Source of the DNA: an uncultured Rhodospirillales bacterium
Lineage (GTDB): Bacteria > Pseudomonadota > Alphaproteobacteria > Acetobacterales > Acetobacteraceae
Length of the DNA stretch: 41,388 nucleotides
Reading direction: 5' to 3'
Assembly: GCA_903928895.1 (NCBI GenBank)
Contig: CAIYSR010000022.1
Span: forward strand, 1 to 41,388
Shown: one piece after another, positions 22,000 through 30,133 of the stretch
How the letters are laid out: every line of letters begins with the position of its first letter
Position numbering within the stretch: position 1 is the first letter of the stretch
Program-made: the position numbers and the translations under genes
Notes under the pieces: model-generated
What the model saw: the letters and a program-made list of their open reading frames with translations, nothing else
The model's database searches: none
Told to the model about the DNA's origin: nothing

Positions 22000-24323
22000 G
22001 AGACCAGCACCCCGCCATGGCCATCGGACACGGCGAGGAAGCTGTGGGCGCTCAGGTCCGTGGCGAAGGCGAGCTGGATGGTCTGACTGGCGCCGGTGAC
22101 GGTGAGGATGTTGCCGGCGCTGCTGCTGGCGAAGGCGAAGCTGGGGATGGTGGCAAAACCGGCGAGGTCGATGGCGCTGCCGGCGCCGAAGTCGGCGATG
22201 GTGGCGGTGAAGGCGGCGGGGGCGTCGAGTTCGAGGGTGCCGGCGTTGCCGAGGAAGCTGACGCTGCCGGCGGTGACGGCGCCGGTGAAGTCGAGCACGC
22301 AATGGTCGTCGACGGCGTAGAGGCCGTTGCCGCTGGCGTTGGCGAGTTGGAGGGTGCCGCTGGCGGCCTCGATGGTGCCGAGATTGACCACGCCGGCGGC
22401 GATGGCGGCGGTGCCGGTGCCGGCCGATTTGATGAGCAGGCCGCCGTTGGAGAGGCTGCTGTAGCCGGCGCCGGCGACGACGGCGGTGCCGTCGGCCTGG
22501 ATGTCGAGGCGGCCGTTGTTGGCCAGGATGCCGTCGCCGAAGGCCACGCCGGCGGGCAGGGCGCCGAGCAGGACCTGCCCGCCGTGGTCGACCAGGGTGC
22601 CGTCATTTTGCAGCATGCGCCGGCCGTCGAGATAGAGGCTGGCCCCGGCGTCGAGCGTGGTGGTGCCGCGCAGCACGGTGACGCCGGTGCCGGACTCGGT
22701 GGAGGTGCCGGAGAAGAGGGCGGCGCCGGTGACGGTGATGACGCCGGTGCCTGTGACCAGGCCGCCGGTCTGGGTGAACTGGCCGAGGGTGGCGTTGCGC
22801 ACGCCGAAGGCGGCGATGCCGCCGGTGATCTGCATGCCGCCGGCACTGATGCTGGAGGGACGGGTGAGGTCAAATGTGCCGGCGGAGAGGACGATCATGC
22901 CGCCGAGCGCCAGGGTGCCGGAGATGACGCTGAAGGCGCCGCCGGCGACGGCGAGGGTGGCGCCGGCGTCGACGGTGAGGTTGCGCGACAGCAGTTTGGC
23001 GCCGGCGGTGAATTGCAGGGTGCCGGAGCCGATATGGAGCGGGCCGGAATCGCGGAGAAAGACGCCGATGGTGGCGGTGCCGGTGCCGGTCAGTTTGCTG
23101 AGGGTGCCGGAATTGACCATGGCGATGGCGCCGGTGCCGCCGGCGACGCCGGTGTCGTCGGCGAAATCAAGTGTGGCGTGCGTCATGTTGACGAGCATTC
23201 CGCCGCCGGTCGCGGTGCCGGTGGGGGTGGCGCCGAGATAGATGGTGCCGCTGCCCAGGTGCATATTGCCGCGATTGACCAGCTTGCGCCCGGCATCGAT
23301 GTAGAGCGCGGTCGGGCTGGCGTCGGCGGCGGCGGCGAGGGTCGCGGATTGCTGGAGGGTGGTGGCGCCGGGCCCGCTGAAGAGGGCGATGCCGCTGATT
23401 TGGGTGTCGGTCAATCCGACCGCGCGGCTGGAGGAGATGGTGTTGCTGCCGCCGGTGGTGGCACTCATCTGCAGCGTGCCGATCAGTGCGGCATGGGTGC
23501 CGAGGACGAGGGCGGCGTTGTCGTTCAGGGCGATGGCGCCGAGCGAGTCGCGCAGGATCGCGGTGGTCATGTCGATGGTGCCGCCGGTGGCGGTGATGGC
23601 GCCGCGGGTGGAGAGGATGCGGGAGCTGACCGCGAGGCCGGCGCTGCCGACGGCGAGGGTCGCGCCGGAATCGATCACCAGGCCGGCGCCGGTGGTGGAG
23701 AGGCCGCCGGAGAAAGCGAGGGTGCCGGCGGCGACATGGATGGTGCCGGTATTGACGACCGGGGCGGCGATGCTGCTCAGGCTGGCGTCGCTTTTGAGGA
23801 CCACGCCGGTGTTGTAGAGGCTGCCGCCACCGCTCCCGAGGGCGATGACGGTGCCGGGGCCGGCGACATCAAAGGTGCCGGTGGAGGCATTGAAGAAGGT
23901 GGCGCCGCCGGTGACGGTGTCGGGTGCGGCGCCGATCACGATCTGGCCGTTGCTGACGGTGAAGGTGCCGAAATTGGTCAGGACATGCCCGCCGTCGAGC
24001 CACAGGGTACCGGCGGTGGCGACGGTGCCGAGGGCGCTGGCGCCGTGCAGCTTGGTTTCGCCCGCGCCGGTCTGCACGGTGGTGCCGGTGAAGCTGGCGC
24101 TGCCGGCGACGTTGAGGCCGTAGGGGCCGGCCAGGACAGAGGCGCCGGCGGTGCCGTCCTGCACCAGGGCGGCGACGCTGCCGGCGATATCGAGCGAGAC
24201 GGTGCCGGCATCGATAATCGCGGTATCAAGAATTTTCGGTATCGTAGTACCGATATCGAAAGTCCAATCCAGTGGCAGTGACCAGGAACCTGTGGTACCG
24301 TTTCTCCACGTATAGGTCACCAT
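21996..24323 (-). CDS. Three-repeat beta-solenoid, adhesin-like surface protein
   Basis: A 775-residue Gly/Thr/Ala/Ser-rich protein with almost no Cys (one). The N-terminus MVTYTWRNGTTGSWSLPLDW shares the pattern TWxNxxxGxW with the Hint protein at 12715. Three related modules occur at about residues 75-205, 312-440 and 534-660. Each runs LF/FTGTT..LxG..L, then LxLDxGxxLxNxG, G.I.LGA.P.G, and ends GTL-aliphatic-F/L, consistent with beta-helix turns. The end is FLAVSDGHGGVLVS, common at the C-terminus of such exported proteins. No signal peptide or autotransporter barrel is visible, so the export route is unclear. AAGAAGG precedes ATG 24323. The TPR-glycosyltransferase gene overlaps its 3' end. 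Confidence 0.83.
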   Translation of the reverse strand: MVTYTWRNGTTGSWSLPLDWTFDIGTTIPKILDTAIIDAGTVSLDIAGSVAALVQDGTAGASVLAGPYGLNVAGSASFTGTTVQTGAGETKLHGASALGTVATAGTLWLDGGHVLTNFGTFTVSNGQIVIGAAPDTVTGGATFFNASTGTFDVAGPGTVIALGSGGGSLYNTGVVLKSDASLSSIAAPVVNTGTIHVAAGTLAFSGGLSTTGAGLVIDSGATLAVGSAGLAVSSRILSTRGAITATGGTIDMTTAILRDSLGAIALNDNAALVLGTHAALIGTLQMSATTGGSNTISSSRAVGLTDTQISGIALFSGPGATTLQQSATLAAAADASPTALYIDAGRKLVNRGNMHLGSGTIYLGATPTGTATGGGMLVNMTHATLDFADDTGVAGGTGAIAMVNSGTLSKLTGTGTATIGVFLRDSGPLHIGSGTLQFTAGAKLLSRNLTVDAGATLAVAGGAFSVISGTLALGGMIVLSAGTFDLTRPSSISAGGMQITGGIAAFGVRNATLGQFTQTGGLVTGTGVITVTGAALFSGTSTESGTGVTVLRGTTTLDAGASLYLDGRRMLQNDGTLVDHGGQVLLGALPAGVAFGDGILANNGRLDIQADGTAVVAGAGYSSLSNGGLLIKSAGTGTAAIAAGVVNLGTIEAASGTLQLANASGNGLYAVDDHCVLDFTGAVTAGSVSFLGNAGTLELDAPAAFTATIADFGAGSAIDLAGFATIPSFAFASSSAGNILTVTGASQTIQLAFATDLSAHSFLAVSDGHGGVLVS

Positions 24324-24519
24324 CGTATTAGGCCTTCTTGCAAAAACACCGTTGTTATGCTCTTACTACTCGGGTGATGACTTGTCATGCCCGGAGATTA
24401 AAAGTTCACGTAATATCCAACAGTCGATCACTAAGGTCCATGACAATTTGTGATTGGCGGCGTGCGGGCGGGCGGCGCGGGCCTCGGCGATGGATGTGGC
24501 AGCAAGGGAGTTTGCCTCG
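24324..24519. other. Divergent promoter region, 196 bases
   Basis: AT-rich relative to its surroundings. It lies between the adhesin-like gene (-) and a secreted-protein gene (+). It contains a small dyad TGAC-TT-GTCA at about 24376-24385 and several AT patches. AAGGGAG at 24504-24510 is the ribosome site for ATG 24520. It probably holds promoters for both genes. Confidence 0.45.
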
Positions 24520-25773
24520 ATGAAGAAATACGTCACCGGATTTCTGGTTCTCGCCGCGGCCGCCGCGATGATGCCGGCCGCGCCGGCCCGGGCGCAGGTG
24601 GGCGGACCGATGTCCGACTACATGCTGATGCGGGTGTGCACCGCCTCGGCGGCGCCAGACGCGGCCGTGCTCCAGGGGGTCGCGCCGGGCGACGCATCCT
24701 GCGCGTTCAGCCGCCAGATCGCGGTCGGTGAGGCGCCGCCCTATACGCTGCGCAATTTCGCCCCCAACTACGTCATTGCCGCCAGCACCAGTTGCCCCGG
24801 CAGCGTCGGCGAATTGCTGCGGGTGAATGTGCCGGTGGTGCAGAGCGGCACGGTCCGCGGTGTCACCTTCTCATCCAACGCGGCTACCAACGCGGGCGCC
24901 GCCTGTCTGACGGCGCAGCAGGTCGGCAGCACGGTGGTGCTGTCGGACAGTTCGGTGCAGTCGAGCGACACGGCCTCCGGCTACGGCTATATCATGGGCA
25001 GCTCGAGCCCGAACGGCGTGTCGCTGAACGATGCCTACCAGGCGCTCGCGGGTTCGCCGGTCACTTCGGCGCAGCCAAGCACACCTGTGTGCAGGACCGC
25101 GACCCCGTATTCGTCGGCCCGCTTCGCCAACAGCTGGGTGGTCGGCCATTCGCCGGTGGCGACCACGCTGCCGGGTGCGGTTGAGTACACAACGGTCAAC
25201 CTGCAGAACATCACGCCGGACCAGTTCAACAACGATATTGCCACCGGCGTGACCTGCTCGACACCCTATGTCGGCAGCTTCCACATCTGGCGGACCGACT
25301 GGTACATGTTCTTCTCGGGCCGTCAGATGCCGGCGGTGATTGCGGCGCACTACACCAAGGCGGCCGCCAGCAATGCCGGTCCGGGCGCCGCGCAGCAGTT
25401 CGAGCGGACCTACTGGACCCGCGAATTCGGCCTTTCGCGCTGGGAGAAGTGGACCCGCTCCGATCTGCTGCTGAACGGGGTGGACCCCAAGGTGGTCTCC
25501 AAGGCGCTGCTCAGCCATGCCACCTGCGCCCAGACCGGACGGAGCGCCGGCCAGCCCTATCCGATCGTCACCAATGCGGCGGACAGCCACACCTCGGGCG
25601 CCATGGTGCTGAGCGCGACCAACGGCATCTATCAGAAGGTGATCGGTCCGGATGGCCTGACCCAGACCTGGTACATGACGTTGTGCGCCGACTATACCAA
25701 CATCGACCGCACGGTGACCGGTCAGCCGCTGCCGACGGTGCCGAGCACCTACGGCATGCTGTGGGGGCCCTGA
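24520..25773 (+). CDS. Secreted eight-cysteine protein, family unknown (paralog 1)
   Basis: A 417-residue exported protein; signal peptide MKKYVTGFLVLAAAAAMMPA ends in ARAQ. ATG 24520 follows AAGGGAG by nine bases. I do not recognise the family. The mature part has eight Cys at 40, 61, 92, 129, 191, 246, 336 and 389, all matched in the paralog at 29021-30133. The best-conserved block is GPGAAQQFERTYWT then EFGLSRWEKW (287-311), with DYTNIDRT near the end. Hydrophobic and aromatic content, Cys pairing and lack of membrane helices suggest a stable extracellular or periplasmic protein with four disulfides. Its neighbours are surface-protein and glycan genes. A hairpin terminator follows. Function unknown. 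Confidence 0.85.
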   Translation: MKKYVTGFLVLAAAAAMMPAAPARAQVGGPMSDYMLMRVCTASAAPDAAVLQGVAPGDASCAFSRQIAVGEAPPYTLRNFAPNYVIAASTSCPGSVGELLRVNVPVVQSGTVRGVTFSSNAATNAGAACLTAQQVGSTVVLSDSSVQSSDTASGYGYIMGSSSPNGVSLNDAYQALAGSPVTSAQPSTPVCRTATPYSSARFANSWVVGHSPVATTLPGAVEYTTVNLQNITPDQFNNDIATGVTCSTPYVGSFHIWRTDWYMFFSGRQMPAVIAAHYTKAAASNAGPGAAQQFERTYWTREFGLSRWEKWTRSDLLLNGVDPKVVSKALLSHATCAQTGRSAGQPYPIVTNAADSHTSGAMVLSATNGIYQKVIGPDGLTQTWYMTLCADYTNIDRTVTGQPLPTVPSTYGMLWGP

Positions 25774-25793
25774 TATCTTGCTGAGCCTGGATG

Positions 25794-25821
25794 GCACGCT
25801 GACCGTTCGCGGTCAGCGTGC
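25794..25821. terminator. Bidirectional hairpin between convergent genes
   Basis: GCACGCTGACCG pairs perfectly with CGGTCAGCGTGC around TTCG, midway in the 72-base gap between the secreted-protein gene (+) and the double pyruvyl-transferase gene (-). It has a strong stem and no clear T run. Confidence 0.7.
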
Positions 25822-25845
25822 GCCGGGACTGGCACGAAACTCCGG

Positions 25846-27768
25846 CTAGTATTCGGCGGTGTCGAACAGTTCGGGGTCGAGCGGCCACGCCGCCTGATCG
25901 AACGAGACTTTCTTGCGCAGTGGGAAGGCGTCGAACAAGCCCTGCGCATCGGTTCGCAGCGGTTCCCACGCGGTGTCGAGCCAGCGGATGACCTGGTCCC
26001 ACCGTGTCGGCAGATGGCGCTGGGCGCCGAAGATCGGCACCTTGCGGCGATCGGTGCCGGAGTACCAGTCGCGCACCCGGTGATCCATCTTGACCGCAGG
26101 ATCGTCAATCGCCGCCATCATCGCGCCGCCCGGATGGGTGCTGAACCAGGCGTTGGGGATGCCGAAAGTTTCGGGGATCACGAGGCCGTGGAAGCTGGTG
26201 GAGACGATGCGGCGGCAGGCGCGGATCTCGTCCACCTTGGCGAGCAGCGCCGCGGTGCCCTGGCCGGTATAGGTGGAGATCAGCCGCACCGCGCCGGCGA
26301 GCGCGGGCGGGATGGTGTAGCGCTGATATTCGGCCAGCACAGTTGCGTCAGGCGTGGTCCCGTTGAGTTCGGTGATGTGCAGGATCACGCCCAGCTCCCA
26401 GCGAGGCGCGACAGGGCGGGCGGCCATCAGCCGAGGCAGGAACCACACGGGGTCACCGTAGATTTCGGGGCATGTCACCCCGGCCGCGCGCAGGCTGGCA
26501 GCGGTGCCGCGGCCCCGCGTGGCGTGGACCGTGAACATGGTCTCCGGCGGCACCGCGAACCGGTTGAGACCGCGATCGAAGGCGTTGCGGCTTGGGTCGA
26601 GCGCGGTGCCCCAGAGATGGGCAGTGCCGTTGCGGAGGGTGTGACCGATGGTGCCGACCGCGGCCATGCGTTCGCCGTGATCGTCGAAGTTGCGGCGCTG
26701 CAACGGCATGCCTGCCATGGCCGAGACGATCACCGCGCTCAGCGCGTCGCCGAGATTGGGAAACGGCGCCCGCTCGGACGTCGCCGCCCAGGCCAGCGGC
26801 ACGCGGCCATGGGTGTCGACCCATTCCTGGAGCGAGGCGGCGGGGTGGCGCGCCGTCGAACGAGGCAGCGGAAGCGAGCGAGAGGAGGGGGGCGGCGCAG
26901 TGCAGGCAAGCACCGGATGATCAAACACGCTGCCGGTGTCGGGCGGCAGAATCGTGGCGCATGGCAGCGGAAAGCTCTCCAGCAGGTCCTCTTCGCGCAG
27001 CCAGGCGGGGCTCCAGGCCTGATCGATCGCGGCCACCAGCCGGTCCATCGAGGGCATCGCCTCGGGCGGATGGAGATAGGCCGGCACTGCGGCGCGGCGC
27101 AGCCCGGCGTAGAAATCGGCGACGGGCAGGCCGAGTGCGGCGTCCTCGGTGCTGACGCGTTTCAGGCCGGTGCCCAGCGCGGCGCCGATCAGGGGCAGGC
27201 AGGGCAGCCCGTAGGCCTCCGCAAGCACCAGCGCGCCGACGCAGGGGCTGGCGATCCGGCGGCAGGCCAGCATGGCGTCGATCCGCTCGCGCAGGGCGGC
27301 GGGCGCGGCGGCCGGGGAAGCGGGGATCACCCGCACCCAGTCGGGCACCGCCCCGCCCCAGGGGATACCGGACGGCAAAACCAGACCAAGCTCCCAGCGC
27401 TTCGGCACATCGGGTCGGTGGAACCAGGGCAGCAGCCACGCCGGGTCGCCGAACACGTCGGGTCCCCCGAGCACGCGCCGGCTATGCGGGCCGGCCGAGG
27501 CATGGACAGCGCGCGGCGCATGCAGGGGCGCCGCGGCGGCATGGCCGCCCCAGACGTCGATCCTGGCCTCGTGCCCGGCCAGCGCCAGCGTGCCGCTCGC
27601 GGCCAGCCGGGGGCCGGGTTCGTTGTCGCCCGCGATGCGCACAGGTCGGCCGGCGAGCAGAGCGACCACGACGGCCCCGGCCGTCACACCAAAGTCGGCC
27701 CCCGGCGCCGGTGCCGCCAGCAGGATGTCCTCGGCGGGACCGGGCGAAACCGACACGATCGCTGTCAT
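25846..27768 (-). CDS. Double-domain pyruvyl-transferase-type protein with decayed first half
   Basis: A 640-residue protein made of two homologous polysaccharide-pyruvyl-transferase modules. The second (about 312-640) is intact: NLGDALSAVIV (338-348), VHATRGRGTA, GDPVWFLPRL, and the conserved ACRRIVSTSFHGLVIPETFG (517-536) with His527. The first (about 1-290) keeps the scaffold (VFGDPAWLLPWF, WELGLVL, ACRRIASPCVGALVLAEAYG) but has lost the NxGDALS motif and carries Gly178 in place of the His. It therefore looks non-catalytic, perhaps for regulation or acceptor binding. Both halves also resemble the 365-residue protein at 16847-17944, so a duplication-fusion arose from that lineage. It likely modifies the exported polysaccharide or glycan. 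There is no signal peptide. Confidence 0.82.
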   Translation of the reverse strand: MTAIVSVSPGPAEDILLAAPAPGADFGVTAGAVVVALLAGRPVRIAGDNEPGPRLAASGTLALAGHEARIDVWGGHAAAAPLHAPRAVHASAGPHSRRVLGGPDVFGDPAWLLPWFHRPDVPKRWELGLVLPSGIPWGGAVPDWVRVIPASPAAAPAALRERIDAMLACRRIASPCVGALVLAEAYGLPCLPLIGAALGTGLKRVSTEDAALGLPVADFYAGLRRAAVPAYLHPPEAMPSMDRLVAAIDQAWSPAWLREEDLLESFPLPCATILPPDTGSVFDHPVLACTAPPPSSRSLPLPRSTARHPAASLQEWVDTHGRVPLAWAATSERAPFPNLGDALSAVIVSAMAGMPLQRRNFDDHGERMAAVGTIGHTLRNGTAHLWGTALDPSRNAFDRGLNRFAVPPETMFTVHATRGRGTAASLRAAGVTCPEIYGDPVWFLPRLMAARPVAPRWELGVILHITELNGTTPDATVLAEYQRYTIPPALAGAVRLISTYTGQGTAALLAKVDEIRACRRIVSTSFHGLVIPETFGIPNAWFSTHPGGAMMAAIDDPAVKMDHRVRDWYSGTDRRKVPIFGAQRHLPTRWDQVIRWLDTAWEPLRTDAQGLFDAFPLRKKVSFDQAAWPLDPELFDTAEY

Positions 27769-27985
27769 ATAGTCATCAAATTGAAGGCACCCGCGCCGAA
27801 CGAAGCAGAGTAACGAACATCATGGCAGTGCATTAGCACGTGCCCAATCCAGACCAAAGCCTCTCGCCCGAAAATACGTAAGATGCATTGAAACTACAGA
27901 GAAATATATGAAAATTCAGTTACGGACGCATGCGAGCTGAATTTATGGTAGTACATTCGGCACGCTCAATCCGGGCGTCACACGA
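27769..27985. other. AT-rich divergent intergenic region
   Basis: 217 bases between the double pyruvyl-transferase gene (-) and a small gene (+). The stretch from about 27860 to 27960 is clearly AT-rich and is likely promoter DNA for both sides. No consensus box is strong enough to place. Confidence 0.35.
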
Positions 27986-28297
27986 ATGAGACTGGGCAGC
28001 TCCCCACCGATGAACGATTTCGAGCAGAACTCGCAGCCTGACATGGACTGGGCCTCCCGCGCCGCTTCCGGGGACCTTGACGCGGTCCAGCCGGCCTCAC
28101 CGGTCGTCAAGCCCTATACCAGGCGGGCCGCCGAGGGCGAGCGTCCCAATGTGCAGATCAGCCTGCGCGTCCCGGCTGGCTGGGTCTACCAGCTCCGCCG
28201 CCGCGCGATTGACGCGTCGGAAAAGGAAGTGCGGATGATCACGCCGCAGGAGATTGTGCGGCGCATCGTGGCAGACGCCCTCAACCGGAAACCCTGA
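27986..28297 (+). CDS. Small hypothetical protein with possible ribbon-helix-helix region
   Basis: A 103-residue soluble protein I do not recognise. The first half is disordered-looking. The second half reads NVQISLRVPAGWVYQLRRRA, then a helix with PQEIVRRIVADAL: one strand followed by two helices, which resembles small DNA-binding ribbon-helix-helix proteins. ATG 27986 gives the full frame; ATG 28010 is an alternative and neither has a good ribosome site. It stands alone between divergent and convergent neighbours. A role as a local transcription factor is only a guess. Confidence 0.6.
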   Translation: MRLGSSPPMNDFEQNSQPDMDWASRAASGDLDAVQPASPVVKPYTRRAAEGERPNVQISLRVPAGWVYQLRRRAIDASEKEVRMITPQEIVRRIVADALNRKP

Positions 28298-28400
28298 GCG
28301 GATCAATCCTGAGTCAGCGCTGGCCGGGGCCGATGCGGACAGCGGCTAAGCAGGCTTCCCCAGTACGGGCCACGGATGCATTTGCAACCATCGTGCAGGC

Positions 28401-28448
28401 GAAAGCCAACTTAGCTTTCAGAGAGAGCGCAAACCTGAGAGGGTTTGC
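28401..28448. terminator. Two hairpins between convergent small genes
   Basis: GAAAGC pairs with GCTTTC at 28401-28419, and GCAAACC pairs with GGTTTGC at 28429-28448, directly after the stop of the 114-residue secreted protein (-) and 100 bases after the small gene (+). Together they may end transcription from both sides. There is no T tract. Confidence 0.45.
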
Positions 28449-28793
28449 TTAGCGCTGGGGCAACAGCGGGTTCGAGGGTGGTGTGGTCACCGGCCGCTGC
28501 GCCTTGGTGCCATGTCCGAACGAGGTACCGAGCTGCTCCGCCGCCGCCGAGCTATTGAAGCTCCCGGCCGCAGGCGCGCTCACCGTGGCTGGCTGCGGCT
28601 GCTCGCTTGCGGCGCCGAACCGGCGCGGTGGGATCGCCCGCGCGATCTGCGCGTTAAGACAGCCATAGGACGGCACATTGCCGATCTGCACGTCAACGCA
28701 GGGCGTCCCGGTTGCAGGTTGCGCACCGGCGGCGCCTGTCACCGCGCCGGCGAGCAAGGCCGACAGCATTCCAGCCAGCACAAACCTGCGCAC
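28449..28793 (-). CDS. Small secreted hypothetical protein
   Basis: A 114-residue protein with a clear signal peptide, MRRFVLAGMLSALLAGAVTG followed by AAGAQ. The mature part has two Cys (PCVDVQIGNVPSYGCLNAQI) that could form one disulfide, and then a disordered Pro/Ser/Ala tail. There is no recognised family. It lies between the small possible regulator and the second eight-cysteine protein, and reads away from the latter. Its signal peptide and Cys pair argue that it is real despite its length. Confidence 0.65.
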   Translation of the reverse strand: MRRFVLAGMLSALLAGAVTGAAGAQPATGTPCVDVQIGNVPSYGCLNAQIARAIPPRRFGAASEQPQPATVSAPAAGSFNSSAAAEQLGTSFGHGTKAQRPVTTPPSNPLLPQR

Positions 28794-29020
28794 ACCCCAC
28801 CCTTTCCAGCACCCGAAGTCGCAGCCCCTGTGTAGCAGGGGGGGCGTGGTTCAGGAACTGTTAAACCGGGCGTGGTCCTATGGTTCCGCCCGCCAGAACG
28901 GTGGCTTTCCGTGCCGGCATCCTGCCGTGCCCCGAGGCCGATGCGTTCGAATGATACCTGTTCGCATCACGCCCGGGGAGCACAGCAGCAGGCCAGGCAC
29001 GCCGTGTCGTGGAGTGCCCG
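28794..29020. other. Divergent intergenic region before secreted paralog 2
   Basis: 227 bases between two divergent secreted-protein genes. GGAG at 29011-29014 is the ribosome site for ATG 29021, six bases away, preferred over GTG 29009. No convincing promoter was placed. Confidence 0.4.
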
Positions 29021-30133
29021 ATGCCGTCCTGTTTTTCCGCAACCCCGGTTAGTGCCGGTGCGCTGCTGACTTTCGCCCTGTTGGTCCAACCCGCCGCCGC
29101 CGGCCGGCCGGCGATAGCCGATTTCATGGTGATGACCGCCTGCGCCGACGCGGCGGATCATGTCCTGCCCGGCGTGCTGCCGACCGATCCAGCCTGCACC
29201 ACGCGGCGCAAGCTGCGTCCGGGCGAGATGGCTCCGTATCGGCTCACCGACTTCGCCGCCGCCACCGGCCCCTGTGCCAACCGCCAAGGCGTGGTGGCGC
29301 GTTTCAACCTGCCGGTTCGCCAAGGTGCGGCCCTGCGCGTCGTCAGCTTCGATCGCCACGTGCCGCGGCGCGGCTGTGACCTGGTCGGCGACGGCATGCC
29401 GGCGGGCGCCTCGATCCAGGGCAGCGACGCCGAATATGGCTTTATCCTTGGTGACGACGCACCCGCCGGACAACTCAGTTTCGATTCACCCCCGGGCTGC
29501 CGCGCGGCTCCGCACAGCGCCGTCCGCTTCACCCGTGGCTGGGTGATCGGACCCGCCGTGCTGCCGCCGCCACGCGTACCGGGCTCCGCCGCTTTCCGCG
29601 CCGTGTTGACGCCGGGCGAGCCGGGCCTGGCCCTCGACAAGAGCTGCCCGACCGGTGGGGCGCTGGCGCTGACCACCTGGATGCTCGACGAGATGGTGTT
29701 CACCGGCGGCCTCGCGCTGCCCGCCTTCATCTCCAATCATTTCAGCCACGCCAATGCCGACGGCACCGGACCGGGCGCTGCCCAGCAGATGGAGCGGACC
29801 TACTGGACCGCGGAATTCGGGCTCAGCCGGTGGGAGAAATGGGCCCGCGCCGACTGGACCGGCGGCGGCGGCGCCGTCGGTATCCTGGCCCGGGCGGCGA
29901 TGAGCGATGCCACCTGCGGCGCGCCGCGGCCCCTGCCGCACAGCCCGGCGCCGGCCCTCGAAACCGGGCCGTTGCAATCGGCCGGCGCCTGGAGTCAAAC
30001 CCTGCGTGACCCCGGCACCGGCGAGCAATTCACCTGGCTGCTGGTCACCTGCCGCGACTACACTAGGCTCGACCGTACCCCGCAGGCGATCCCGCCGATC
30101 CCGTCGAGCTACGCCGGCTGGTGGCGCAACTGA
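29021..30133 (+). CDS. Secreted eight-cysteine protein, family unknown (paralog 2)
   Basis: A 370-residue exported protein paralogous to the one at 24520. Signal peptide: MPSCFSATPVSAGALLTFAL up to PAAAG. Its mature cysteines (41, 59, 85, 119, 160, 209, 299, about 348) correspond one-for-one to the eight in the paralog. The conserved core is GPGAAQQMERTYWT then EFGLSRWEKW (250-274), with DYTRLDRT and an Ile/Pro-rich end. Overall identity is modest, so the pair is old rather than a recent duplication. The last 25 bases overlap the end of the GT41 gene on the other strand, tail to tail. Neighbouring glycosyltransferases make it a candidate glycosylated exoprotein. Function unknown. Confidence 0.85.
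   Translation: MPSCFSATPVSAGALLTFALLVQPAAAGRPAIADFMVMTACADAADHVLPGVLPTDPACTTRRKLRPGEMAPYRLTDFAAATGPCANRQGVVARFNLPVRQGAALRVVSFDRHVPRRGCDLVGDGMPAGASIQGSDAEYGFILGDDAPAGQLSFDSPPGCRAAPHSAVRFTRGWVIGPAVLPPPRVPGSAAFRAVLTPGEPGLALDKSCPTGGALALTTWMLDEMVFTGGLALPAFISNHFSHANADGTGPGAAQQMERTYWTAEFGLSRWEKWARADWTGGGGAVGILARAAMSDATCGAPRPLPHSPAPALETGPLQSAGAWSQTLRDPGTGEQFTWLLVTCRDYTRLDRTPQAIPPIPSSYAGWWRN

Noticed and set aside
22017-24281. 754-codon plus-strand frame opposite the adhesin-like gene
   Set aside because: The translation is almost only Gly, Ala, Asp and Glu and is the complement of Thr/Ala/Gly-rich repeats. It has no start signal.
16614-24300. Recurrent GGTACC/GGTACCG near several surface genes as a shared operator
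   Set aside because: A 6-mer of this composition is expected about 14 times by chance in a window of this size. Only the 8-mer cluster at 18108-18218 was kept.
26014-27813. 599-codon plus-strand frame opposite the double pyruvyl-transferase gene
   Set aside because: It is an antisense shadow. The minus-strand frame has conserved family motifs throughout.
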